Below are positions 46,633 through 58,810 of a DNA stretch of 64,000 nucleotides, piece after piece (positions within the stretch are counted from its first letter, which is position 1; every line of letters begins with the position of its first letter). A program made the translations under genes and the position numbers. Source of the DNA: Betaproteobacteria bacterium (GTDB lineage Bacteria > Pseudomonadota > Gammaproteobacteria > Burkholderiales > Ga0077523); NCBI GenBank assembly GCA_016713305.1, contig JADJPK010000018.1, positions 44,555 through 108,554 on the forward strand, written 5' to 3'. Under the pieces are notes generated by a model. It searched no databases. It worked only from the letters and a program-made list of their open reading frames with translations, and was not told the DNA's origin.

Positions 46633-47599
46633 ATGGCTCGCAGTTCCTATCGGGCGCCATGGTGGCTCCCGAACCGGCATCTCCAGACGGTCTATCCGAC
46701 GCTCGTTCTGCGCCCGAAAGCGCCGATGTATCGCAGGGAAGAGTGGGACACGCCCGATGGAGACTTTCTCGAGGTCGACTGGGTCGACGGCCCCGCCGGC
46801 AGGCCTCTGGTCGTGCTGTTCCATGGTCTCGAGGGCCACTCCCGCAGCCCCTATGCCGCGGCAATGATGCGGGCCATCCGCGACCGGGGGTGGCGCGGGG
46901 TGGTTCCGCATTTTCGCGGTTGCGGTGGACGCCCCAATCGGCTCGCCCGTGCCTATCACTCGGGCGATGCCGACGAGATCGACTGGATCCTGCGGCGCCT
47001 TCGGAGCGCGTGCGAAGACCCACTCTTCGCCGCGGGAGTGTCCCTGGGCGGCAATGCACTCCTCAAGTGGCTCGGCCGTGAGGGCGCAGGTGCTTCCAAT
47101 GTGGTCGGGGCGGCGGCCGCGGTGAGCGCTCCCCTCGACCTGCAGGCGGCGGGACCGGCGCTGGGGCGCGGCCTCAACCGGATGTACACGCGCGAATTCC
47201 TTCGCACGCTGATCCCCAAGACACGAGACAAACTCGGACGGCAGGCCCATGGGTTCGATCTGAAGCGCATCGTGGCCGCCACCGATTTCGAGACGTTCGA
47301 CGATGCATACACGGCACCCGCGCATGGCTTTGCCGATGTGAACGACTACTGGAAGCGCGCCAGCAGCAAGCCGGACCTGCCGCGGATCGCCGTGCCGACT
47401 CTGGTGCTCAATGCACGTAACGATCCCTTCCTTCCCGCCCGCCATCTTCCGGGTTCCGGGGACGTATCGGACCGGATCACCCTGGACCAGCCACAAGGGG
47501 GGGCACGTGGGATTCGTCAGCGGGCCATTCCCCGGCAATCTGACGTGGCTGACCGATCGACTGCTGGACTTCTTCGCCGCGCACCTGTCCTTGCCGTGA
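46633..47599 (+). CDS. YheT-type alpha/beta hydrolase (frameshifted)
   Basis: An alpha/beta-hydrolase of the YheT group, about 321 aa when repaired. It starts YRAPWWLPNRHLQTVYPTL-like (ARSSYRAPWWLPNRHLQT). It shows VLFHGLEGHS (oxyanion region), HFRGCGG and the nucleophile elbow GVSLGGN (Ser). The charge-relay Asp is in NARNDPF and the His lies after the break. The frame shifts in the G7 run at 47497-47503; removing one G gives HVGFVSGPFPGN with the catalytic His, and a stop at 47599. Substrate unknown, probably an ester. Confidence 0.9.
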
Positions 47600-47873
47600 G
47601 GATCCCTCTCGCACGGAGGCATCCGCGCCAACCATTGGCACGCACGGATTCAGGCTCCACCAGCTTCCGCGCCGCATGCGCGATTGGACCGGGTGAAGAA
47701 TCGTTCCGCGTGCGGCCGACCTGCCTCAGGGCATCGCCCACACTGCATGACCATCCTGCGGTTGGCACGCCCGCCTTCATGAATTTGCGCCGCTGCCCTA
47801 CAGAAACAGGTCCCGCAAGCCGAAGTAACCGGGCGATGGGATAATTCCCCTGTCCTGAGACCTTCGAGCCCCC

Positions 47874-49248
47874 ATGCCACGCATAGCACCCGAAATTTTC
47901 AAAGCCTACGACATCCGCGGCATCGTCGACCGCACGCTCACCACGGAAGCCGCCGAACTCATCGGACGCGCGTTCGGCTCCCAGGCGCTCCTGGAGGGAA
48001 CGCCCCGGGTGGCCATCGGACGCGACGGCCGCATGTCCGGCCCCAGGCTTGCGGAAGCGCTCGCCCACGGCCTGCGCAGCGCGGGCTGCGACGTCGTGGA
48101 CGTCGGGCGTGTGACCACGCCCATTCTGTACTTCGCCGCCCACCACCTGGGCACCCGCTCCGGAATCATGGTGACGGGCTCCCACAATCCCCCCGAATAC
48201 AACGGCCTCAAGATGGTCATGGCCGATCGCGCCATTGCCGGAGAGGACATCCAGGCGCTGCGCCGTCGCATCGAGAGCAACGAGTTCGCAAGCGGACAAG
48301 GAAGCTACGAGACGGCCGACGTCGGTCAGGCTTACATTGACCGGGTCGTCGGAGACGTGAAACTCGCCCGCCCGATCGATCTGCTCGTGGATTGCGGCAA
48401 CGGTGTGGCAGGCGCCTTCGCTCCTGCGCTCTATCGCGCCCTCGGATGCCGTGTCACGGAGATGTTCTGCGAGGTGGACGGCAATTTCCCCAATCACCAT
48501 CCGGATCCGTCCCAGCCCGAGAACCTCGAGGATCTCATCGCCGCCCTGCGTTCCGCTGGGGAACTCGGCTTCGCCTTCGACGGCGACGGAGACCGGCTGG
48601 GCGTCGTGACGAAGAGCGGCCGCATCATCTATCCGGACCGCCAGCTCATGCTGTTCGCGGCCGATGTCCTCACGCGCAATCCGGGTGCGGACATCATCTT
48701 CGACGTGAAGTGCACGCGGCAGCTCTTTCCCTGGATCCGCGCGCGAGGCGGCAACCCGCTCATGTGGAAGACGGGCCACTCCCTGGTGAAGGCAAAACTG
48801 CGAGAGACAGGTGCGCCGCTGGCAGGCGAGATGAGCGGGCACGTCTTCTTCAAGGGAGCGCTGGTACGGATTCGACGATGGCCTCTACGCCGGCGCGCGG
48901 CTGCTGGAAATTCTCTCCCGCGAGAAGGATGTCAGCGTACCGCTGGAATCGCTGCCCGACTCCGTGAATACGCCGGAACTGCAGATCAAGCTGGAAGAAG
49001 GCGAGAACTACGCGGTGATCGACCGGTTGAAGAACCAGGGCAGGTTCGAGGGATCGCAGTCCATCGTCACGATCGATGGCGTCCGCGTCGAGTATCCGGA
49101 CGGCTTCGGCCTCGCGCGGCCTTCCAACACCACGCCCGTCATCGTTCTACGCTTCGAAGGCGATAACGCAGCCGCACTGAACCGGATTCAGGAGGCGTTC
49201 CGACGGGAGATTCTCGCCGTGGCGCCATCGGCGCAGCTTCCTTACTGA
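47874..49248 (+). CDS. algC: Phosphomannomutase/phosphoglucomutase (frameshifted)
   Basis: AlgC/ManB interconverts 6- and 1-phosphates of mannose and glucose for LPS and exopolysaccharide precursors. It shows IFKAYDIRGIV, IGRDGR, the phospho-Ser loop TGSHNPPEYNGLK, metal loop FDGDGDRLG, sugar loop GEMSGHVFF and the C-terminal phosphate loop RPSNTTPVIVLRFEG. One extra G at 48854-48856 (FFK/ERWYGFDDGLY) breaks the frame; repaired length is 457 aa. The preceding 274 bp hold no gene, only a GATAAT -10-like box at 47840-47845 without a -35. Confidence 0.94.
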
Positions 49249-49268
49249 CCGCCGATCCCGCACACATC

Positions 49269-50522
49269 GTGGCCAACGGCGCCGCCACCGAGCTCTATCT
49301 CGGACGACAGCCCATCCTTGACGTCAAGGAGAACCTCGTCGCATTCGAGCTCCTGTTCCGATCCAGTCGCATGAACGGAGCGCAGATCGACGATGACCTG
49401 GTCGCGACGGCGACGGTGATCAACCACGCGTTCAGCGAACTGGGCGTCGACGCCGTACTGGGTCATTACACGGGATACATCAATCTCTCGGCCGCCCTGC
49501 TCATGTCCGATGTGATCGAGTTGCTTCCCAAGGACAGAGTGGTCCTCGAACTTCTCGAGACAGTCGAGATCACGGAGCGGCTCATCACCCGGCTCAAGGA
49601 ACTCCGGGCGGCAGGATTCCGGCTCGCGCTGGACGACTATGTCGGCGACGAGGCCCAGTACGTGAAGGTCCTCGATCTGGTCGACGTGGTGAAGGTGGAC
49701 GTGAGCGTGCTGACCACGGAGGAACTGGCGGCAGTGACGGGCCGACTCAAACGTTGGCCTGTCCGATTGCTCGCCGAAAAGGTGGACACGAAGGCGCAGG
49801 TCGAGCGTTACATGGCGCTCGGCTACGAGCTGTTCCAGGGCTACTACTTCGCCAAGCCGTCGATCATCACGGGACGCCGCCTGTCCCATGCCGAGACGGC
49901 GATCATGCGGCTGATGGGCCTCGTCCTGTCCGATGCCGAAAGCGGCGAGATCGAACAGGTGTTCAAGCGCAATCCGGACCTTTCCCTCAATCTGCTCCGT
50001 CTGGTCAACTCGGCTGCCGTGGGCGCCCAGCGCACGATCACGTCCCTGAACGAGGCCATTGCGCTGCTGGGCCGCAGCCAGCTGCAGCGCTGGCTCCAGC
50101 TTCTGATGTTCACGGTGTCGGCCAAGAGCGATGCCCGCTTTCCCAGCCCGTTGCTGGTCCTTGCCGCCACTCGCGGCAAGCTCATGGAATTGCTGTTCGC
50201 CGCGGCCAGTACCGGAAAGCGGCGCTCAGGCGACGAAGCATTTCTGACCGGCATCATGTCGCTCCTGGGCGCCCTGCTTGGGCTTCCCATGGCCGACGTC
50301 GTGAAGAATCTGCCGGTGCCGGAAGCCGTGCGCGACGCGGTCCTCGACCGCTCGGGTGAACTCGGCGCGCTGCTCACACTGACCGAGAAGGTGGAGCAGA
50401 CGGATATTCCCGCCATCGAGGCCCTGCTCGCCACGCTGCCGTCGCTCGATCCCAGCAAGGTCAACGACGCCTACGTGGGCGCCATCGAATGGGCGAACAA
50501 CATTGGGGACTCGGGTGACTGA
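49269..50522 (+). CDS. EAL-HDOD signalling protein (YuxH/CdgJ-like)
   Basis: A 417-residue cytosolic protein from a GTG, 20 bp after algC. The N-terminal EAL-like domain (LYLGRQPILDVKENLVAFELLFR, LELLETVEITERL, LALDDYVGDEAQY, VKVDV, LLAEKVDT, FQGYYFAKP) lacks the full EAL triad at the canonical place (FELLF) and is probably catalytically dead for c-di-GMP. A C-terminal HDOD domain follows (LLRLVNSAAVGAQRTITSLNEAIALLG, LTGIMSLLGALLGLP). Related Vibrio CdgJ affects motility. The target here is unknown. Confidence 0.9.
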   Translation: MANGAATELYLGRQPILDVKENLVAFELLFRSSRMNGAQIDDDLVATATVINHAFSELGVDAVLGHYTGYINLSAALLMSDVIELLPKDRVVLELLETVEITERLITRLKELRAAGFRLALDDYVGDEAQYVKVLDLVDVVKVDVSVLTTEELAAVTGRLKRWPVRLLAEKVDTKAQVERYMALGYELFQGYYFAKPSIITGRRLSHAETAIMRLMGLVLSDAESGEIEQVFKRNPDLSLNLLRLVNSAAVGAQRTITSLNEAIALLGRSQLQRWLQLLMFTVSAKSDARFPSPLLVLAATRGKLMELLFAAASTGKRRSGDEAFLTGIMSLLGALLGLPMADVVKNLPVPEAVRDAVLDRSGELGALLTLTEKVEQTDIPAIEALLATLPSLDPSKVNDAYVGAIEWANNIGDSGD

Positions 50523-50603
50523 CCCTGGAGCAGCGGCGAGTTCTCGACGCGTCCAGCGGGGTGCCGCGGACCTGGGATCCGAAGCCCCCCCCTTCGACCG
50601 CCG

Positions 50604-51128
50604 TCAGTTCTCTTCCACGGCCTTCTTGAGTGCGTCCAATCCTGCCTTGTAGGCGTTGGTGAAGAACTTGGTGACCGTGGCATCGTCCTGACCTTCCGCG
50701 GCCGGATCCTGCCAGTAGTTGAGACGGGTGAATCGGCCGCTCCACACGACCTCGGTCTCGCCGTTGCCGGCATCCTTCACCTGGACCGTCGCGAAGTAGT
50801 CGCTGGCCATGACGGCCCCGTCCACGTACGTGTAGGTGAGGCGCATGTTGTAGGGATCGTATTCAGTCAGTTTCTCGAATACCTTGGTCCCGTTGCGGCG
50901 GATCAGTTCGCGGATCGCGCCTTCTTCGCTGCGCGACTTCAGTACCAGCCGGGTCGATGCCGCTGGCGGAAACCAGCGTGCGAGACCGCCGAAGTCGCCG
51001 ACGTAGGTCCACACTTCCTCGGGCGAACCCTTGATCCGGATCGTCTGGGTCGTGGACAGTTCTTTCGCCTGCGCCCAGGCCAGCGACGGCAGCAACAATG
51101 CCGCCACGACTGCAATCGATCGTTTCAT
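50604..51128 (-). CDS. Exported SRPBCC (START/polyketide-cyclase fold) protein
   Basis: A 174-residue protein. The ATG at 51128 (MKRSIAVVAALLLPSLAWAQA) is preferred because a GAGGAG site lies 9-10 nt upstream. A signal peptide ends at AWAQA. The mature part is a hydrophobic-ligand-binding SRPBCC fold with GSPEEVWTYVGDFGGLARWFP, TRLVLKSRSEEGAIRELI and VVWSGRFTRLNYW. Such periplasmic members are common and uncharacterised. It converges with the EAL-HDOD gene. Confidence 0.85.
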   Translation of the reverse strand: MKRSIAVVAALLLPSLAWAQAKELSTTQTIRIKGSPEEVWTYVGDFGGLARWFPPAASTRLVLKSRSEEGAIRELIRRNGTKVFEKLTEYDPYNMRLTYTYVDGAVMASDYFATVQVKDAGNGETEVVWSGRFTRLNYWQDPAAEGQDDATVTKFFTNAYKAGLDALKKAVEEN

Positions 51129-51213
51129 ATCGACCATCTCCTCTGTTGTTCAACGACACAATCGTGCGAATTGCGCCTCACACATCGACGGAGAACAGAC
51201 GCATCCGCGGTTG

Positions 51214-53811
<2,598 letters not shown>

Positions 53812-53842
53812 GAATGACGATCCTGCTTCCGGAAATGACTCG

Positions 53843-54283
53843 TTACAGTTCGAAGGGCGTCCGCAGCACCTGGCGGATCACGTCCAGGCCAAAGCCGCGG
53901 TTGCGAAGGTACCGCGCCTGTCTTGCCCATTCGTCCATGCCTTCGGGCGGCGCAGCATACTTCCTTCTGAGTACCGCCAGAGCACGCGCCGGTTCATCCT
54001 CGCGTGCTGCCGCCACCACCGACTCGACGACAGACTCGGTCACGCCCCGGCTTCGCAACGCCTGCTCGAGCTTGAGCGCGCCGTGCCGGCCCCCGTGGCG
54101 GCGGGCCAGCTGTTCGCCGAAGCGGGCATCGGACAGATAACCGGAACGTTCCAGCTCGTCCAGGAGCCCGTCCACGTCGTCGTCCTGGCCGGCGTGCGTC
54201 TCCAGCTTCTTCTTCAGTTCTGCCCGGGCGTACTCGCGGCGGGCCAGCATGGACAGGGCACGGCTTCGCAGACCGAGGGTCAA
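53843..54283 (-). CDS. recX: RecA regulator RecX
   Basis: RecX (146 aa) caps and limits RecA filaments. Its all-helical three-repeat structure shows RALSMLARREYARAELKKKL, LLDELERSGYLSDARFGEQLARRHGGR, GALKLEQALRSRGV and the C-terminal RRKYAAPPEG, ARQARYLRNRGFGLDVIRQVL. Translation probably starts at a TTG that overlaps the recA stop (TTGA); an ATG 33 bp inside is a weaker alternative because it would remove part of repeat one. Coupling to recA is typical. Confidence 0.92.
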   Translation of the reverse strand: MTLGLRSRALSMLARREYARAELKKKLETHAGQDDDVDGLLDELERSGYLSDARFGEQLARRHGGRHGALKLEQALRSRGVTESVVESVVAAAREDEPARALAVLRRKYAAPPEGMDEWARQARYLRNRGFGLDVIRQVLRTPFEL

Positions 54284-55296
54284 TCTTCTTCCGCGGCCAC
54301 GGGTTCGGCCACTCCCACGGCCTCCCGGATGCGTTGTTCGATCTCCCGGGCGGTGTCGGGATGCTCTTTCAGGTACTCGCGGGCGTTGTCCTTCCCCTGC
54401 CCGATCTTGTCGCCCTTGTACGCGTACCAGGCACCGGACTTCTCCACGATGCGGTGGAGCACCCCCAGTTCGATGACCTCGCCCTGCCTGGAGATGCCCT
54501 CTCCATAGAGGATGTCGAAATCAGCCACGCGGAACGGCGGCGCAACCTTGTTCTTCACCACCTTGCAGCGGGTTTCGCTGCCGATCACTTCCTCGCCCTT
54601 CTTGATGGACCCGGTCCGGCGGATATCGATCCGTACCGACGCATAGAATTTGAGCGCGTTCCCTCCGGTCGTCGTTTCCGGATTGCCGAACATGACGCCG
54701 ATCTTCATGCGGATCTGGTTGATGAAGATGACCAGGGTGTTGGAACGCTTGATGTTGGCCGTGAGCTTGCGCAGTGCCTGGCTCATCAGACGGGCCTGCA
54801 ATCCGGGGAGCTGGTCGCCCATCTCTCCTTCGATCTCGGCCTTGGGTGTCAGAGCGGCGACCGAATCGATGACCACCACGTCGATCGAGCCGGAGCGCAC
54901 CAGCATGTCCGCGATCTCCAGGGCCTGTTCGCCGTTGTCCGGCTGGGAGATCAGCAGATCTTCCACGTTGACGCCCAGCTTGCGAGCGTACTGGGGATCG
55001 AGCGCGTGCTCCGCATCGATGAAGGCGGCGGTGCCGCCCAGCTTCTGTGCCTCGGCGATGACCTGCAGGGTGAGCGTCGTCTTGCCCGACGATTCCGGTC
55101 CGTAGATCTCGACGATCCGGCCGCGGGGCAGGCCGCCGATGCCGAGGGCAAGATCCAGCCCGAGTGAGCCCGTGGAGACAACCTGGATGTCCTGCGAGAT
55201 GTCGTTCTCGCCCAGACGCATGATGGAGCCTTTGCCGAACTGCTTCTCGATCTGAGACAAGGCGGCGGCGAGCGCCTTGGCTTTGTTGTCATCCAT
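54280..55296 (-). CDS. recA: Recombinase RecA
   Basis: RecA (338 aa) carries out strand exchange and triggers SOS. Walker A GPESSGKT, the intersubunit MAW-type AFIDAEHALDP, Walker B VVVIDSVAALTPKAEIEGE, the L2 loop FGNPETTTGGNALKFYASVRI and the C-terminal acidic tail are visible. It is divergent from the kinase gene with 170 bp between them. No canonical LexA box (CTGT-N8-ACAG) is seen there; an A/T-rich stretch (TAAAAT on the minus strand, 55368-55373) could be a -10. Confidence 0.98.
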   Translation of the reverse strand: MDDNKAKALAAALSQIEKQFGKGSIMRLGENDISQDIQVVSTGSLGLDLALGIGGLPRGRIVEIYGPESSGKTTLTLQVIAEAQKLGGTAAFIDAEHALDPQYARKLGVNVEDLLISQPDNGEQALEIADMLVRSGSIDVVVIDSVAALTPKAEIEGEMGDQLPGLQARLMSQALRKLTANIKRSNTLVIFINQIRMKIGVMFGNPETTTGGNALKFYASVRIDIRRTGSIKKGEEVIGSETRCKVVKNKVAPPFRVADFDILYGEGISRQGEVIELGVLHRIVEKSGAWYAYKGDKIGQGKDNAREYLKEHPDTAREIEQRIREAVGVAEPVAAEED

Positions 55297-55466
55297 GGGG
55301 TGGCGGCGACCTGTGAGAATGTGGGAAACGGCGATTATGGCACAAGGGACTTGGCCGTCCCATTTGTATTTTATGTCTTCTATTCAGATACGTAGGAATC
55401 ACGGAAGGCGACTTTCCCGAGCGTTCCCAGCATAAAGAAAGGGGGCATCCGGCCGTTATCGCTCCC

Positions 55467-57860
55467 ATGGCTTCTCTCCCCCAGACGGTACGCAGCATCG
55501 GCCGCTTCGAAGTGGTGCGCCAGCTCGGGCGCGGCGCACAGGGATCGGTCTGGCTCGCCCACGATCCAGAACTGAAACGCGAGGTCGCGATCAAGACCAT
55601 CGAGGTCGATGGGCGCAACAATCCGGCCGCGGTCAGGACGCTCCTCGATGAGGCGATCATGATGAGCCGCCTCGTGCATCCCAACATCGTCACCCTTTTC
55701 GACGCGGGACGGGACGGCGAGCAGCCCTACCTGGTGTTCGAGTTCGTGGCGGGCAGCACGCTCGCCACGTTGATCGAGAAATCCGGGCAGCTGCAACCCG
55801 CGCGGGCCAGCGAGATCGCCGTGCAGATTCTCAAGGGCATCGAATTCGCCCATCAGAAGGGCGTGGTCCATCGGGATCTGAAGCCCGGAAACATCATGAT
55901 GACCGAGGATGGCATTCCCCGGATCATGGACTTCGGGATCGCGGCGCTGATCTCGACGCGAAGCGCCGAAGAGGACGGGTTTCACGGCACCCCGGCCTAC
56001 ACTGCCCCCGAGTACATCACGAAGCGCGAGTTCTCGCCGCGATCCGATGTCTTCTCCATGGGCATGATGCTGTACGAAATGCTCACCGGTTCGCCCGCCG
56101 TAAGCGGCAAGACCGTCTGGGAGCTTCTGCACAAGGTCTCCACGACGCCCTTCGACCGGCCGTCCACGCGGGCGGAGCAGGTGGACGAACGGCTGGATGC
56201 GCTGGTGATGCGGGCGCTGGCCAAGAATCCCGACGAGCGGTTCGAGTCGGCGCAAGCCTTTCGCGAGGCGCTCGAGAGCTACCTCAGACCCGCCATCGCG
56301 GCCGTGCCCACCGAAGCGGCGGGTGGCACCCTCGACTTCCTGTTGCGACGCATCCAGGTCAAGAGCGACTTTCCCGCCCTGTCGGGCACCATCAGCGCCG
56401 TCAGCCGGGCCGCGAACTCCACCAAGGAAGGAGTCGCCGCGCTGTCGGCGACGATCCTCAAGGACTTCGCGCTCACCAACAAGCTGCTCAAGCTGGTCAA
56501 CACGGCGCGTTTCGGGCAGCTGGGCCGGGGTGTCTCGACGGTCTCCCGCGCCATCATGGTGATGGGCTTCGATCAGGTGCGCGCCATCGCCATCGGACTG
56601 GTCCTGTTCGACACCCTGCAGAACAAGTCGCAGGCGGCCAATCTGCGGGACGAACTGATCGCCACGTACTTCTCGGCGGTGCTCGGGCGAAGCCTCGCCG
56701 GACCCGCCGGTGTGCGTGACGGAGAAGAAGCGTTCATCGCCGCGATGTTCCATAACCTGGGCAGATTGCTCGCCGCCTTCTACTTCCACGACGAATTCCT
56801 GGAAATGCAGAAGATGGCCCGCAATGGCATTGCGGAACGCGAGGCCGCCATCCGCGTCTTCGGTACGTCCCTGGACGAACTGGGGGTTGCCGTGGCGCGA
56901 TCGTGGAACTTTCCGCCGAACGTGATCGCCAGCATGAAGGAGGTGACCGAGGATCCCGATCGCGTCGCCAACGGTGATGCCGAGCGTCTGCGCATGCTGT
57001 CGGCCCTCGCGTACGCCATGACGGATGCAATCCGTCACTCCCCCGACGACGACCGGGAAGGCAGGCTCCTGGCGGTTCAGGGCCGGTTCGACCCCGCGCT
57101 GGGTGTCGATCAGGGTCAGATCATTGCCGCAGTAGGGAAATCAGTGGCGGACATTGCCCGGGATGCCCAGACCCTCGACCTCAAGACCACCGCGAGCCCG
57201 TTCTTCGAGCGGGCCGTGTCGTGGTCGCACCAGTTCAGCGAGGACGAGGAGATCGAGACACTCTCCGACACCCTGACCGGCGCGGTGCTCGCAGAGCAGG
57301 CCGCCCGCGGCGGCGAGAGCGACGCCCAATCGCTGCCGGCGAGGCGGAAGGCCACACTTTCGGCCGGCATCCAGGACATCACCGGTGCCCTGGTCGGCAA
57401 ATTCGTATTGAACGACCTGCTCAAGATCGTCGTCGAGACGGTGCACCGCGCGGGCGGGTTCAGCCGCGTGATGCTCCTCACCAGCGACCCGGCCAGCAAT
57501 TACATGAAGGCCCGTGTGGCTCTGGGCGTCGACGCGGAACAGCATGTCAAGAAAGGGTTTTCCGTGCCCTTGAGTGGCGGTCGGGATATCTTCCAGGCCG
57601 CCCTGACCCAGGGTGTCGACATCTCGATCGATGACATCGACGCGCCCAAGATAAGGGCTCATGTCCCCGACTGGTACCGCAAGGCCGTTCCCGCCAAGTC
57701 CGTGATGCTGTTCCCCATCGTGCTGAACAAGAAGGCGGTGGCACTGCTGTACGGCGATGCCGACACGGCCGGCGCCCTGGCTTTCGGCGCCGAGGAACTG
57801 TCCTTGCTTAAGACCCTGAGGAACCAGGTCGTCCTCGCCATTCGCACCCAGAATGTCTAA
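55467..57860 (+). CDS. Ser/Thr protein kinase fused to HDOD and GAF domains
   Basis: A 797-residue cytosolic fusion. The Hanks-type kinase (about 12-280) is complete: glycine loop LGRGAQGSV, Lys43 in VAIKTIE, HRDLKPGN (Asp137), DFG (Asp155) and GTPAYTAPE. An HDOD domain follows (about 295-500: SATILKDFALTNKLLKLVNTARFG, VMGFDQVRAIAIGLVLF, EEAFIAAMFHNLGRLLAAF). The C-terminal third (about 640-797) looks like GAF (LKIVVETVHRAGGFSRVMLL, KSVMLFPIVLNKKAVALLYGDAD). The last 8 nt overlap the cyclase-FHA gene. It probably senses a ligand through GAF and phosphorylates an FHA partner. Confidence 0.92.
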   Translation: MASLPQTVRSIGRFEVVRQLGRGAQGSVWLAHDPELKREVAIKTIEVDGRNNPAAVRTLLDEAIMMSRLVHPNIVTLFDAGRDGEQPYLVFEFVAGSTLATLIEKSGQLQPARASEIAVQILKGIEFAHQKGVVHRDLKPGNIMMTEDGIPRIMDFGIAALISTRSAEEDGFHGTPAYTAPEYITKREFSPRSDVFSMGMMLYEMLTGSPAVSGKTVWELLHKVSTTPFDRPSTRAEQVDERLDALVMRALAKNPDERFESAQAFREALESYLRPAIAAVPTEAAGGTLDFLLRRIQVKSDFPALSGTISAVSRAANSTKEGVAALSATILKDFALTNKLLKLVNTARFGQLGRGVSTVSRAIMVMGFDQVRAIAIGLVLFDTLQNKSQAANLRDELIATYFSAVLGRSLAGPAGVRDGEEAFIAAMFHNLGRLLAAFYFHDEFLEMQKMARNGIAEREAAIRVFGTSLDELGVAVARSWNFPPNVIASMKEVTEDPDRVANGDAERLRMLSALAYAMTDAIRHSPDDDREGRLLAVQGRFDPALGVDQGQIIAAVGKSVADIARDAQTLDLKTTASPFFERAVSWSHQFSEDEEIETLSDTLTGAVLAEQAARGGESDAQSLPARRKATLSAGIQDITGALVGKFVLNDLLKIVVETVHRAGGFSRVMLLTSDPASNYMKARVALGVDAEQHVKKGFSVPLSGGRDIFQAALTQGVDISIDDIDAPKIRAHVPDWYRKAVPAKSVMLFPIVLNKKAVALLYGDADTAGALAFGAEELSLLKTLRNQVVLAIRTQNV

Positions 57861-58773
57861 CGCCGCACAGACCGTCGAAGCTACCGCGGCCACCTCCGCC
57901 CAGGACCTCACCGTCCTCTTTGCGGACGTGGCCGGCAGCACCCGCCTGTACGAACAGCTCGGCGACACCGAGGCGCTCCGCCGCGTCGGTGCCTGCCTCA
58001 CCGCCGCATCGGACGCCGCCCAGGCCTACCAGGGCGAGGTGGTCAAGGAGATCGGCGACGAGATCATGTGCATCTTTCCTGACAGCGGCGCTGCTCTGCT
58101 CGCCGCCTGCGCGATGCAATCGGCCGTGCGCGGACTGCCGACGGTGAACGGCATTGCCATGGGATTGCGCATCGGCTTTCATACCGGACCGGTCCTGCGC
58201 AAGGACGGCGACGCCTTCGGCGATACCGTGAACGTGGCGGCGCGCATCGTGGCACTCGCCAGTGCGGGCCAGATCCTGGTGGGCGACGCCGCCTGTTCGA
58301 CACTGCCGGCCTATCTCAAGTACGGAGTCCGTGCGCTCGGCCATGCGTCGTTGCGTGGCCGCAACGCAGAGATCCGGCTGCACGAAGTTGTCTGGGATCT
58401 CGGCGCCGACCTGACGCTCGTGGGGAGCACCATCTCGCAGCGTGGTCCCCAGGCCAATACCGCCCTGGAACTCAAGTTCGGCACCTACCGCTGGCGGGTC
58501 GAATCCGGTTCGATCACCATCGGACGGGACGCCACGAACCAGATCGTTCTGACCACCCGCCGCGCGTCCCGCAATCACGCCCGTATCGAAGCCCGCCAGG
58601 GCAAGTTCTTCGTGAAGGACACGAGCACGAACGGCACGTTCGTCCGCCCGGAGGACGGGGACGAAGTCCGCCTGAATCGCGAGGAGACGGTGCTGCACGG
58701 TCGCGGCAGCATCTTCTTCGGCGACCCGCCTTCTTCGGAAGGCGCGGAAGAACTCCGCTACTACATCGAGTGA
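57853..58773 (+). CDS. Class III nucleotide cyclase with C-terminal FHA domain
   Basis: A 306-residue soluble protein. The cyclase domain (about 17-185) has metal Asp25 in LFADVAGST, Lys65 and Asp69 in VVKEIGDEIM, and FGDTVNVAARI with the transition-state Asn and Arg. The Lys/Asp pattern favours adenylate cyclase. After a linker, an FHA domain (about 205-290) shows TIGRDATNQIVL, RRASRNHARIE and STNGTFV, the Arg, Ser and Asn that hold phosphothreonine. It overlaps the kinase gene by 8 nt, so kinase-to-cyclase control through the FHA domain is a reasonable inference. Confidence 0.9.
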   Translation: MSNAAQTVEATAATSAQDLTVLFADVAGSTRLYEQLGDTEALRRVGACLTAASDAAQAYQGEVVKEIGDEIMCIFPDSGAALLAACAMQSAVRGLPTVNGIAMGLRIGFHTGPVLRKDGDAFGDTVNVAARIVALASAGQILVGDAACSTLPAYLKYGVRALGHASLRGRNAEIRLHEVVWDLGADLTLVGSTISQRGPQANTALELKFGTYRWRVESGSITIGRDATNQIVLTTRRASRNHARIEARQGKFFVKDTSTNGTFVRPEDGDEVRLNREETVLHGRGSIFFGDPPSSEGAEELRYYIE

Positions 58774-58810
58774 ACTCGCCCGGCCGCCCCTCCACAGGAA
58801 AGCCCCGGCG

